Assembly (NCBI GenBank): GCA_019925095.2
Contig: CM034407.1
Span: 19,908,710 to 19,972,709 of the forward strand
Direction of reading: 5' to 3'
Length of the DNA: 64,000 bases
From: Dendrolimus kikuchii
Lineage: Eukaryota > Arthropoda > Insecta > Lepidoptera > Lasiocampidae
Shown: one piece after another, positions 53,601 through 63,662 of the stretch
How positions within the stretch are numbered: position 1 is the first letter of the stretch
Layout of the letters: every line of letters begins with the position of its first letter
Notes under the pieces: model-generated
Databases searched by the model: none
Told to the model about the DNA's origin: nothing
Seen by the model: only the letters and a program-made list of their open reading frames with translations
Program-made: the position numbers and the translations under genes

Positions 53601-54619
53601 GGGGCTAGCGAAACATCAACTTCATCCTGCCCGATTTGTTCGTCCGGTTGATCAACGAAGTTCACCCGCGGTGGTGATCTTGGTGAATTTAGGGTGTTAG
53701 ATGAGTTAGGATAAAACCTATAACGGTTATTGTTATATTCTCGTTTTTTACACGAAGAAATATCATGGCCGGCCGTCTTACAATAGCGGCAAAAGACCCT
53801 GGGTGGTCCTTGAGTTGAAGGGGTGAACGTCCTTTGTGGATTCGTATTATATTCTGGTCTGGGTGTGCTTGTGCTTGGTTTATTTCTATTAAAATTACTA
53901 GGTTTATGTTCGATCTGTGGGCGTCTATAAAGTGTCTGTTGAATGCGTTCTTCAGACACGGCTAAGTTAATGGCTTCGTTAAGCGTCCTGGGAGATCTAC
54001 ATCTGACAATGTTTGAAATACGGGGATGTAATCCCATAAGGAAATGATGGAGCGCAAGGTCTTCCATGGCCGCAGTGCGGCCGGGCAACTCCTTACTCTT
54101 CGTATTGGCTAGAGAAATTTCCGTCAATAGTTGTGAAAGGTGAGTTTCCACCTTAAGGGCGTATTGGCTAACATTCTCCTGCGGACCTTGTCTGCTTTCT
54201 TGAAGCTCCGTTAGGAGGTGGGAATAATGTTTTCTTTCGCTGAACTGATTTTTAAGAAATTCCTTTAGTTGTTCCCAGGACGAGAACTCTTTGATGGAGC
54301 AGGCTATCTCCGCTTTACCATTTAATTGGCTGAGGATATATTTAAATAGAATAGTTCTTTGAGTTTCGGATGCGAGTTCGTATGCATTTTCGCAATTAAC
54401 TAAAAATGAATTTAAGGTTTCGCGGCTGCCGTCATATGCTTTAATGAATTTAAATAATGTGTTTAGGTCCAACTCAGACATCGCAAGGATTGCAGCTGTT
54501 TTCCTGGTGAGCCGAGGTGAAATAACAGGTGATTTCGCTTCCGAATCACTTACAATCTGTTCCGGTTCTGGAATAAGTACTGTGAGTTTTGTTTCTTCCT
54601 GTTTAGGCACTTTTGGCAT
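53588..54619 (-). CDS. gag: Gag (343 residues) with zinc knuckle
   Basis: ATG at 54619, stop TAA at 53588. The central capsid-like region (FIKAYDGSRETLNSFLVNCE, ILSQLNGKAE, LKEFLKNQFS, ENVSQYALKV) is typical of Ty3/Gypsy Gag, and a CCHC zinc knuckle (CRYCKTAGHDISSC, ~274-288) binds the genomic RNA. The C-terminus is acidic and ends next to the frameshift heptamer. Acts in cytoplasmic particle assembly. A CCHC motif is absent from Drosophila gypsy Gag, so this lineage differs from that reference. Confidence 0.92.
   Translation of the reverse strand: MPKVPKQEETKLTVLIPEPEQIVSDSEAKSPVISPRLTRKTAAILAMSELDLNTLFKFIKAYDGSRETLNSFLVNCENAYELASETQRTILFKYILSQLNGKAEIACSIKEFSSWEQLKEFLKNQFSERKHYSHLLTELQESRQGPQENVSQYALKVETHLSQLLTEISLANTKSKELPGRTAAMEDLALHHFLMGLHPRISNIVRCRSPRTLNEAINLAVSEERIQQTLYRRPQIEHKPSNFNRNKPSTSTPRPEYNTNPQRTFTPSTQGPPRVFCRYCKTAGHDISSCKKREYNNNRYRFYPNSSNTLNSPRSPPRVNFVDQPDEQIGQDEVDVSLAPLNE
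53594..53600 (-). promoter_or_regulatory. Programmed -1 ribosomal frameshift heptamer
   Basis: Minus strand TTTAAAC is read in the gag frame as T TTA AAC, an exact X XXY YYZ slippery site, two codons before the gag stop. A -1 slip gives TTT AAA and enters the pol frame, which is open from here through the protease. The downstream stimulator is not identified. Confidence 0.85.
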
Positions 54620-55207
54620 AATTTAATTTATGAATGAAAAATAAATCGGAACAGATAGCAAGTTAATGTGATTACGACAACATTAATTATTAAGTTATGG
54701 AACCCTAATTTATATATAAAGCGATGACCAAAGACTAACACTTACAGTATTAGCAGTGCGTAGGCGACGGATATAGATGAGACGGACAGGAACATTCCGA
54801 TGCGATAAGGCTGCGTATCGGGTTACCTCACTCGAAACTTGGTTCTTCAAATTGATGCGGATATTTATTATGTTTTCAGGTTTAGAATTGGAACTCCTTG
54901 GTTGATCGAAGGTAGGTAACTGCGGCTCAGGATACCTCTTCACAGGATATGCAGATCTACTCCAGGGGCTGACAGCGTCGTTGTAATAATACAGCCGGGT
55001 ATAGCAGGATAATGTGGTAAGTATTTAGACCACTATCGGGAATCGGCGGTGTGTTTAGCACAAACACAACTGGATACACGAGGATATTTGGTAAGTCTTG
55101 ACACTTTTCATTAAAATCACGTATAGTTTTTAGAAATTAGGATTCTGGTTTTGCGAGATCCGGGGTGAGTCTGCGATGCGGTTGCTAGGCACTGGGGATT
55201 TCCGGAT

Positions 55208-55223
55208 CCCACCGCTGCCACCA
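55208..55223 (-). promoter_or_regulatory. Primer-binding site
   Basis: Minus strand TGGTGGCAGCGGTGGG begins four bases after the LTR terminus TATAACA. The sequence is a common primer site in insect Gypsy elements; I do not assign the tRNA. Confidence 0.75.
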
Positions 55224-55227
55224 AAAA

Positions 55228-55396
55228 TGTTATAAGGGAAATAAATTTACCCTTTTTAAAAAAGGAATATTTTAATTAAACACTATAAGTAATTATTTTT
55301 AGAGAAGCAACCGCTCACAATAGAAATTAACGACAGACTGAACTAAACGCATTGAGAACAGGGTATATGATAAGTAAGGCTGCTGAGGTATCTCGG
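55228..55396 (-). repeat. Errantivirus-like 5' LTR, U3-truncated
   Basis: Starts at CCGAGATACC, 46 bases into the U3 seen in the 3' LTR, and ends with canonical TATAACA. Sequence outside is unrelated to U3. Without the start of U3 the upstream promoter region may be partly lost. Confidence 0.85.
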
Positions 55397-55814
55397 ACGC
55401 CCAAAAGCAATATCAATCACGTTCCAATTAAACCATAATGCACGCCAGGATGCGGGCATCCCTCCATCCCTTTCGCGCTTCCTGCTCTTTCAACGACCAC
55501 TTAATTTGTTTAAAAGCATCGACAATACAATTTAAAGAGACGCCGTAAACAAAGATTTCAATCACGACACTGGTGAGAGACGAACCATTTAATGGCCGAC
55601 GGGTAGTAAATATTTGTATGAGCATTCATTATTTCATTGGCGCTTAATTTTAAGTTGTAGTTCCATTTATATACCAGGCAGGCAAAAAGAAGGGAGAGAT
55701 TGTTTGAAAAATATATACGTTCCTATTAATCATTAAAACACTTTCTTTCACATTTCATCTGTATAGTATTTATAGTTCCCTAATAATATTTATGTAGATA
55801 AGAAATCTTAAAAA
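55397..55814. other. No recognised feature
   Basis: Nothing identified; this flank does not continue the missing U3. Confidence 0.35.
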
Positions 55815-56085
55815 CATTTTTTTATTGCTGGAATATTATAGCAGACAAGCTGACGGCCTACCTGATGGAAAGTGGCTACCTGTTACCCTCGCCTATGGAC
55901 ATTTGTTACATCCGAGGATCACAGTTGCTAACAATGTGCTGCAGGTTTTTAAAACGGAGATTGGAACCTGACCAGTGACGCCGAAAGACAACACAGGTTT
56001 ATTATAGGCTACCACCACCCCTGGTCTAGTATATATGGTATGCCGCGATAACAACCGTCAGTTGTGTTCCGGCATTCAAAATCTC
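55815..56085 (-). mobile_element. Family A retroposon, diverged and folded back
   Basis: Left part is a minus-strand copy (TTTTTTTATTGCTGGAAT, CAGACAAGCTGACGGCC). From about 56010 the sequence switches to plus-strand family A (ACCACCCCTGGTCTAG to GTTGTGTTCCGGCATT), so the copy is internally inverted, as happens by twin priming. Confidence 0.6.
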
Positions 56086-56143
56086 CTCCTTTTTTTGAAG
56101 CTTATTTTTTGCGCGACAGTATATAGCATAATAAAAATAATTT

Positions 56144-56713
56144 GGGGAATAGTGTGAATGGAGCGTTAGGTAAACTTCTAGGCGCTAAGAACCTCAGCCA
56201 GAAGGCCCAGCTCGCCGTACACAACGCGGTGCTGGTACCTACGCTCACGTATGGATGCGAGAGTTGGGTATGGAAGAGAGAACATGAAAGTAGAGTAAAC
56301 GCTGTCGAGATGCGAGCACTGCGCACAATCTGCGGAGTGACGCTCGCGGACCGCGTTCGTAATACCGAAGTAAGAAAGAGAGTTGGTCTGAAAGAGAGTG
56401 TCGGGGTGAAGGTAAGGAAAGGAATGCTCCAGTGGTTCGGGCATGTGGAAAGAATGACTAAACAGATATACAATGCAAAAGTGGATGGATGCAGAAGTCG
56501 TGGAAGGCCACGACACACCTTCCATGATCAAATTGATCGTGTACTAGCAGAAGGTGATGTCAGGAGCCTTAAGAACAGACGAGCTTGCATGACAAGAGTT
56601 ATGAATGTCAAAGAGGCAAGTGAGGTGTGTAAGAATAAGCCTAAATGGCACTCTGTTGTTCGTGCCTACCCCGCAAGGGAACTGGCGTGAAGTTATGTAT
56701 GTATGTATGTATG
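56144..56713 (+). mobile_element. RTE-like LINE C-terminal fragment, intact frame
   Basis: Open for 182 codons (from 56142) to the stop, then (TATG)n. Flanked by TAAAAATAATTT at 56132-56143 and 56714-56725. Short subfamily form (VERMTKQ). Confidence 0.88.
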
Positions 56714-56989
56714 TAAAAATAATTTCAACCAGTAATCATGTATTGATTTATAAAAGTCACGTAAGTACAAATATTTAAATATACTGGTAATAGGCAATAA
56801 ATAATGCTCCGCGGTCCGCACGCAGTAGATTTGAATGATGGCTACCGGCTGACACGAATGAGTCTGTCGAAAAGCAAAAAGTATTCTATTTATGAAAACC
56901 GAGGATGACGAGACCATTTGGGGAGGGGAAATAGTGATGCGACCTTATTCTACTTTTCCCCGTAATATATTTTTTTTATTAAAAAATTT

Positions 56990-57262
56990 GATATTTTTAT
57001 TGCATGAGTTCAGCAGACAGGCTAACGGTCCACCTGATGGAAAGTGGTTATCTTCGCTTGTGGACATTTGTTACACCAAAAGTATGTGTGCTACGTATGT
57101 GCTGCCGCTCTGTGAAGGGAGGCTGGAACCTGGCCCCTGATGCCGGCATACAAAGTTGTTATAGCGGCATACTCTAGACCAGGGATAGTAGCTGTCCAGA
57201 CGGGCACATTCCTGAACACCCGTCTATGGGTTGTTTTGTCGCCTCTTACTATTGTATTCTAA
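56990..57262 (-). mobile_element. Family A retroposon, diverged
   Basis: Plus strand from TATTTTTATTGCATGAGTTC to GTCGCCTCTTACTATTGTAT; the GC-rich end is deleted. Confidence 0.7.
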
Positions 57263-57827
57263 GGGTCTTACTTACAATAATCTCGTTGAGAAAGGATTCG
57301 GTCCCCTCATTCCCGTACTCGGTGACAATCAGCTGTTTCAAATGTAAATTGCCATCTTGCCTCTTAACAGTCACTTAAACTACCTCTCGATGTTGGCTAT
57401 TTTTGACAGTTATTTATGAGTTACTTTACCACCTCTTATCCTTAAGAGGAGTTTATGGGTAAGATTTTCACTAATCAGTTGCTGAGCAGTTTCTTAAAAT
57501 TTAACAAACGGTTATAAGTAAGGCCATAAATAAGTAAATATTAAATTTTACAAAAATGAAACAAACGTAATATAAATTCGTTTATTGGAATTGTCATTTA
57601 CTGACATTTTAAGTCTTGTAACGTATAGGATCTTTGGACATTGACAATTAAGTTTTTATTATTTTAATGTGTGTTCTTACACGACCTCGTGCTAGAAATA
57701 TTTTAAATAATTGGCGTCTTCAAAAGCCGTTGACGGACTTTGATAGTCTCAGTTTTGAAATAAATATTATAAAGCTTCTTATAGGCTTATGTTTGTTGAA
57801 AAAAGTATTTGGCAAATAATGTAAAAT
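57263..57827. other. No recognised feature
   Basis: Nothing identified. Confidence 0.35.
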
Positions 57828-57838
57828 TTTATATTTAA

Positions 57839-58000
57839 AACATACATACATACATACATAACTTCACGCCAGTTCCCTTGCGGGGTAGGCACGAACAACA
57901 GAGTGCCATTTAGGCTTATTCTTACACACCTCACTTGCCTCTTTGACATTCATAACTCTTGTCATGCAAGCTCGTCTGTTCTTAAGGCTTCTGACATCAC
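57839..58000 (-). mobile_element. RTE-like LINE 3' end
   Basis: Flanked by TTTATATTTAA at 57828-57838 and 58001-58011. Confidence 0.85.
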
Positions 58001-58159
58001 TTTATATTTAATCATTAATTTAACTTACGTGTCATAAATTGCCTCTTTCATAAAACCTACGTAACTTGTTATGACAAAGCATTTAGTTTCATAAGAAAAC
58101 AGGTCTGAAGGAAACGTGAGATTTTTGTAAAAAAAAATTATAGTCCTTTGGAACCTAAA

Positions 58160-58230
58160 TGGCACACATGTTGTTCGTGCCTACCCCGCAAGGGAACTGG
58201 CGTGAAGTTATGTATGTGTGTATGTATGTA
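58160..58230 (+). mobile_element. RTE-like LINE 3' end, ~71 bases
   Basis: Flanked by TGGAACCTAAA at 58149-58159 and 58231-58241. Only ~14 codons and the tail. Confidence 0.85.
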
Positions 58231-58241
58231 TGGAACCTAAA

Positions 58242-58921
58242 AACCTAAAAACAGTAATGTGTTTTGACTAAGAAGTTGCATTAAATGTTGGCAATTATTT
58301 TGATATCAACAGAGACCACAATTATATTGGTTTAGAAGATATAAGAAAAATATCTTAAAATACTCCGATGGCATCGATTCCATTCTATATCGTAAATATA
58401 TCAATAATCATATATTTATTTATTATGCATCTCTTTTCTTAGAGCGTGTTACTAGGGTAACATCACTAAAAGGAAGTACTCGGTTTTTCAAGACAAAAAT
58501 ATAAATATTTGTGTGTCTCTATGTCCGTCTGTATTCTCTGTTTAGTGACGACACGTGGATAGTTGTGGGCTTAGAATAAACAAACTTGTAAATAACATAC
58601 AACATTGCTTTTGTATTGACAGGTAGTTATTTAAGCAGAGGAAGGTATTTTTAGAAAAGTTGCTTTTAATTTCTTATCATATATCTTACCGTTGAATATC
58701 TGATGTAAAGCTGAAATTACACGGTTCAACTCGATTGAATCAATTTGAAGAAAGACAGAAGTGAACCGTGTAAAATAGCATTTATTAATACAACATACCT
58801 GTAACAAAAAAATATAATAAATTAATTGGAATATCAATGAGGTTACTAGGACTGCAAAAGGTTAGAAGTGATTGTAAAATTCATAATTAGGTACTACAAA
58901 TAAAACTAAGTAAAGCTTTAT
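58242..58921. other. No recognised feature
   Basis: Nothing identified. Confidence 0.35.
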
Positions 58922-59092
58922 GCTTTGTTATGTCCACTATGCCCACTTCCACGACAGCAAGCAGGACAGCGGCGAGGCAATTGTCAGCGCGAGTATGTAA
59001 ACACAACATAATATACTCGCGCTGTCCACTTCCCCCTCAACACTTTTCTTGCTGCCATAAAAGAGGGCATAATGTAGATTGTTGTAAAGCCT
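58922..59092. repeat. Imperfect foldback element
   Basis: Arms of ~80 bases with moderate identity meet at CAGCGCGAGTATGT...ATATACTCGCGCTG; outer parts share TATGCCC and GGCAGCAAG-type blocks in inverted order. Confidence 0.6.
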
Positions 59093-59637
59093 CAAGTCAT
59101 GTAGTTTAAAAAAAAAATCGTTTTAATTTCAACCTTGAAGCACTACCGTCTTACAAGCTGATATTTAAAAGTGCTGTTCTACTGAGGATTTTAATTCTTC
59201 TAAAATTTGATAATATTGTTTAAGAGTGAACAATTCTTTGAGTTGTAATATATTTTGATTGTTTTTGTCGTAGATTGTGTGTTTTTATTTAATACCCTTT
59301 GCCTGCCTTATTGGCGTATTTAAACAAAAACATTACACTTTGTTTTTCCTTAGGAGATCATTTTGGTACAAGGTACAACACAGATACGCTTTTTACAATC
59401 AACTACACTATGTTAAGGCTCATATGGCGGGTTCCTATATCTTACAATTCAGTCACTTGCCTTATCATCGGTAGAAATATGACATTACTTGTATGGAACT
59501 TACGTCAAATAACCGATAGTAAGGCAAATGAACGGTTAGTAAGATACAGGAAGAAGGCAATAGTCAACTTAAGGAATATCTAAAGTTAGATAATTATACT
59601 AAAGTCGGGAAACATTTTAAATTAGACACTTAAATAC
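59093..59637. other. No recognised feature
   Basis: Overlapping short frames at 59277-59583 have no recognised motif. Confidence 0.35.
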
Positions 59638-60107
59638 ACAATTTGGGTAATAGTGTGAATGGAGTGTTAGGTAAACTTCTAGGCGCTAAGAACCTCAGCC
59701 AGAAGGCCCAGCTTGCCATACACAACGCGGTGCTGGTACCTACGCTCACGTATGGAAGCGAGAGTTGGGTATGGAAGAGAGAGCATGAAAGTAGAGTAAC
59801 CGCGGTCGAGATGCGAGCACTGCGCACAATCTGCGGAGTGACGCTCGCGGACCGCGTTCCTAATACCGAAGTAAGAAAGAGAGTTGGTCTGAAAGAGAGT
59901 GTCGTGGTGAAGCTAAGGAAAGGAATGCTCCGGTGGTTCAGGCATGTGGAAAGAATGACTAAACAGATATACAATGCAAAAGTGGATGGATGCAGAAGTC
60001 GTGGAAGGCCACGACACACCTTCCATGATCAAATTGATCGTGCACTAGCAGAAGGTGATGTCAGGAGCCTTAAGAACAGACGAGCGTGCATGACAAGAGT
60101 TATGAAC
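59638..60107 (+). mobile_element. RTE-like LINE C-terminal fragment without tail
   Basis: Open for ~155 codons from GNSVNGVLGKLLGAK to MTRVMN, then diverges; short subfamily form. Stop and tail are missing, as at 2143-2665 and 26887-27028. Confidence 0.8.
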
Positions 60108-60363
60108 GTATGTACTATTTGTAGTCCAAAAAAATAAGACAAGTATACTCGGGTGCGCATGCGCAGCGCAGTGCAGTGACACAGCGGTGCCGCATATCCG
60201 CCCGGACCGGTCTCCCAACCACATAAAGGATCGCGCATACTTCACAGACGCGACCGTTTACAATGCCCATAATATTCAGTTCTCTTATTTTTTATTTATA
60301 TCAAATACCTTCGGGCTTACGTTACAGGAATTTGGTAATATTTTACAATAAATTCTAAATTAA

Positions 60364-60610
60364 TCTTATACTAATATATAAAGCTGAAGAGTTTGTTTGA
60401 ACGCACTAATCTCAGGAACTACTGGTCTGATTTGAAAAATGATTTCAGTGTTAGATAGCCCATTTATCGAAAAGAGCTATAGGCTATATATCATCACGCT
60501 AAAACCAATTGGGGCGGAGCACTAATGAAGAATGTTTCATAATCGGGGAGCTTTTTTAACTTACTTTTTTTAAACTATTCCACGCGGACGAAGTCGCGGG
60601 TAGAAGCTAG
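60364..60610 (+). mobile_element. Helitron-like element, complete
   Basis: A|TCTTATACTAATATATAAAG ... GCGGACGAAGTCGCGGG hairpin ... CTAG|T. Same family as 29646-29897 and 19767-20056. Confidence 0.75.
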
Positions 60611-60689
60611 TATAGGTATAAAAGAGAGGATTTTAAAGTCCCTTATTATCATAATACATACTTTTAGAATAGCGTTATAGAAATATTTT

Positions 60690-60800
60690 TATTACTGTTT
60701 AAACAATAACGAATACGTCAACTGACTCGGTTAAGATATGACGTCACAACTTGCTACGCTCGTACAAAATCTGGGCGGGTTTGGCGTTCTGTGAAACAAT
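60690..60800 (+). repeat. TGACGTCA repeat, reference copy
   Basis: GTTTAAACAATAACGAATAC, TATGACGTCACAA and CGCTCGTACAAAATCTGGGC are each found again in at least one of the three other copies. Confidence 0.5.
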
Positions 60801-60914
60801 AAAAAGTATCTTAGTTGATTTCCTGTAAACTACCCTATTATTGAAAATTCATTTTGTTAAAGGTAACATTTGGGAAATCAATTTGACAAACGTTACCAAA
60901 ACTATATGATAACA

Positions 60915-61140
60915 CTAGCTGCGCCCGCGGTTTCACCCGCGTGGTAATGGAAAATCATTATATTTTTGATAATTCACACTATATCTTTATAAATTATAGC
61001 CTGTGTTATTCTGATGTGTAAGCTATATTATTGTAAAGCTTCATCAAAATTCATTCAGTAGTTTATGCGTGAAAGACTAACAAACATACATCATGCATAC
61101 ATTCTTACAAACTTTCGCGTTTATAATATTATTAGTAGGA
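60915..61140 (-). mobile_element. Helitron-like element, third subfamily
   Basis: Plus strand begins A|CTAGCTGCGCCCGCGG with TTTCACCCGCG hairpin and ends in the AT-rich TTTATAATATTATTAGTAGG; the interior CATCAAAATTCATTCAGTAG is typical of this class. Confidence 0.65.
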
Positions 61141-61530
61141 AGGATTGAATAACTTAGCGGCTCGATATGATGCGTCGCGTCGAGGTGGTGAGATCGATAT
61201 CACTGACACCCTTATGTTGTACTATGCGTAAAGCTCTTTTCGGCTTATGTTTGCCGAATCCGTGTTGACTGGTGTGTGGACAACCTAACGTTATCTTTGA
61301 TAACACAAACCCGTGGTGTATTTGTGTGCATACAGGAAAGACCGCTCGTCCAACCGGTATAAACCCATAAAAGGACAAACGCATTTCATCTTGAAGTAAC
61401 TTGATATTACGGTAAAAAATACTTAGTTGCCGTTATTGTCTTGAATAAAGCAGGTATTTTTTTGAGGAGAAGTACATACTTTCTGTTTTGTGTCCCTAGT
61501 GTTCCACAAAGGTAACACTTACCCATTAAG
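61141..61530. other. Unassigned, 76-codon minus-strand frame
   Basis: A frame at 61154-61384 (minus) has no motif I recognise. Nothing else stands out. Confidence 0.3.
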
Positions 61531-61905
61531 GCTACGTTCCACAAGAGACTCACAACGACCACAATGCTTCCCGTTCCAGTTGATTGCGGGCGTTACAATT
61601 GTAAATTCTAGTGGAACGAATTATGGAGCATTGATGTCCTTAACGATGAAATACACAAATGTCATTGGTTGATTTGAAAATCGCGCCTTTTTCAATGTCA
61701 ATCGTTAGAGAGTATCAATGCTCTGTGGTCAACGCCTACTTCGACCCATCTCTTGATATGGGTCGTTGTGGGCGCTGTGTGATCGAAAATGATGACGTTA
61801 TTGGAGACGTTTTCACCACGACCATAGCGACCGTGCTCGCCATGTGGGACGGCTGACGGAGCATTTTAGGCGTTGAGGGATACTAAAGGAGCGACAGTTT
61901 CACAT
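61531..61905. mobile_element. MITE with GGCTACGTTCCA ends, longer copy
   Basis: Left end GGCTACGTTCCACAAGAG and CTCACAACGACCACAATGC correspond inversely to the right region GACGGAGCATTTTAGGCGTT. Shares GATCGAAAATGATGACGT and GTTTTC-CCACGACCA with 63421-63662. Confidence 0.65.
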
Positions 61906-62018
61906 TCACGATTTAAAAAAAAACCATTTTATTATAAAGATAATAGTAATGTCATATTTAAAACATACATGTTTATACATATTAATTTGACAAAGCAATT
62001 AAATGTTTAAAAAACATT

Positions 62019-62252
62019 TATTGCTGCAGTGAAAAGTGGTTAGTGAAGAGTGGTTACCGTCACCATGAACATTTGCAACACTAAAGGTGCTAATGTGCTA
62101 CCAATGGGACTGGAACCTGGAATACAACTCAAGGCTGTTATGGCGGCATATTCTTCTAGACCAGGGGTGGTAGCCATCCAGACGGGCAAATGCCCTAGCA
62201 CCTGGCTATGGGTTATTTTGTCGCCTCTTACGACATTTCGCCTGGCCACAGT
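62019..62252 (-). mobile_element. Family A retroposon, diverged
   Basis: GTGGTTACCGTCACCATGAA to CGCCTCTTACGACATTTCGC in family A order with several deletions. Confidence 0.65.
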
Positions 62253-62379
62253 AACTTTAACTTTTGAAGTTGTCACAAGAACTCTCTCGTCTGACATCAG
62301 TTAAAAAGCTTCAATTTGGTTTTGGGGCTTGGAGGGCAGGTTATTAGGTATAAGTGTTCACTAGGGTTCCAAGTCGTAT

Positions 62380-62600
62380 ATCGTCTATCCCGCGGAAACG
62401 ACATCACTTATCGGGATAAAAAGTATCCTAAATTTTGACTCAGGATTTATATCCTGAGTCATAATTTAGAATAACACATAGCTAGTTTACACTAGCTATA
62501 TGTTAAGTTTCATTGAAATCCGTTCAGTAGTCTACGTGTGATGCTCTGACAGACAGACAGACGAAAATTCTAAAGGTTGCGTTTTTGGAATCTACTTGTC
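62380..62600 (-). repeat. Helitron-like or related interspersed repeat
   Basis: Contains CTATCCCGCGGAAACGACAT, ATCGGGATAAAAAGTATCCT and TTTCATTGAAATCCGTTCAG, a combination seen in many arthropod genomes. A partial relative is at 31905-31985. Boundaries are uncertain. Confidence 0.5.
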
Positions 62601-62668
62601 CGAATTAGTCTCCCTGATTTTAAATTCATTGTACAAAAGCTCGAACCCTCTACAGATTTATTACATTA

Positions 62669-62868
62669 CTAGTGACCTCAGCAGACATTGTCTTGCCCTA
62701 AATAGTTAACTTTAAAACCCGATTGCAGCTCCATCTACCGGATCCAATTGTGAATCTAAACCATCCTGTGACCCATCTGAACCCGCCCAAAAAAATCATA
62801 AAAATCGGTCCAGGAGTTTAGGTTTAGGTCAGTGACATACACATGATCAGAAGAAGTATATATAAAGA
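62669..62868 (-). mobile_element. Helitron-like element
   Basis: Plus strand A|CTAGTGACCTCAGCAGAC ... ATATATAAAGA|T gives CTAG and TC ends with the A/T flanks. Related to 12669-12881. Confidence 0.6.
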
Positions 62869-63420
62869 TTCTTCTGTTTCCTGGATGATTCAGACTTATA
62901 GAAAGCGTTGGAATCGGGTTCTACATTTTTATTTTTTCAAAGCCGGACAACGTCTACCACGCCCACTATTTTTTCATATACATAGGTAGAAAGAAACCCG
63001 ATGTAAATGAAGATGAATTATACAACGCGGTACAACATCGCCATGGTGCTTACGTAACCATGAAATGCTAACTAATTACTAATGATAATGAGATCTCGAA
63101 AGTATGCGGCGAAAGTGGCGAATTCCGCTGAAATAATTCCTTATTTAACGCAATTTTGAACACACGCGAGCCGAAGCAGCTGAGGAATGCAGGAAACCAT
63201 TTCGTGAACATAAATCAGGTTTGTTGAAAGAAGAAATCCGTTTATTCGATGCCAATAATTAATTGTTTTTATTACATCTCCATTTCAGATTTTTTGTTAA
63301 TTAGCGTAAAAACAACCTATCGACCTCACGGATAATGACGATGATGGCATTTCTAGAAAATCTGAAGATTAAGTTATTATTACACGGTTTCAATTTTTAA
63401 ACTTGAATCAGTGAATGACA
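62869..63420. other. No recognised gene
   Basis: A fragment at 62900-62970 (GACAACGTCTACCACGCC) looks like part of another Helitron-like 3' end. The rest is unassigned. Confidence 0.35.
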
Positions 63421-63662
63421 TAGGCTACGTTCCATTAGAGACGATTTTTCCCGTTCCACTTGCCCGCGGCGTTACAATCGTAAACCTAAGTGGAACGGTT
63501 ATTCGACCCACCTCTTGGCATGGGTCGTCGTGAGCGTTGTGTGATCGAAAATGATGACGTCATTATTGACGTTTTCGCCACGACCACAACGACCGAGGTC
63601 ACCTTGTGGAACGGCTAACGGAGCATTATGGGCGTTGTGAGCTACTAGTGGAACGCGCTGAT
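63421..63662. mobile_element. MITE with GGCTACGTTCCA ends, shorter copy
   Basis: Left end GGCTACGTTCCATTAGAG, right end CTACTAGTGGAACGCG, inverted with respect to each other. Lacks an internal block of the copy at 61531. Confidence 0.7.

Larger units (their letters stand above)
46687..55396 (-). mobile_element. Errantivirus-like Ty3/Gypsy element with gag, pol and env
   Basis: Minus-strand order: 5' LTR (right), primer-binding site, gag, pol by -1 frameshift, env by probable splicing, polypurine tract, 3' LTR (left). The shared LTR block (165 bases, 46687-46851 versus 55232-55396) differs at one base (GACTGAGCT versus GACTGAACT). All three frames are open, so insertion is recent. No target duplication is visible because each LTR is clipped at its outer end. 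Confidence 0.93.
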
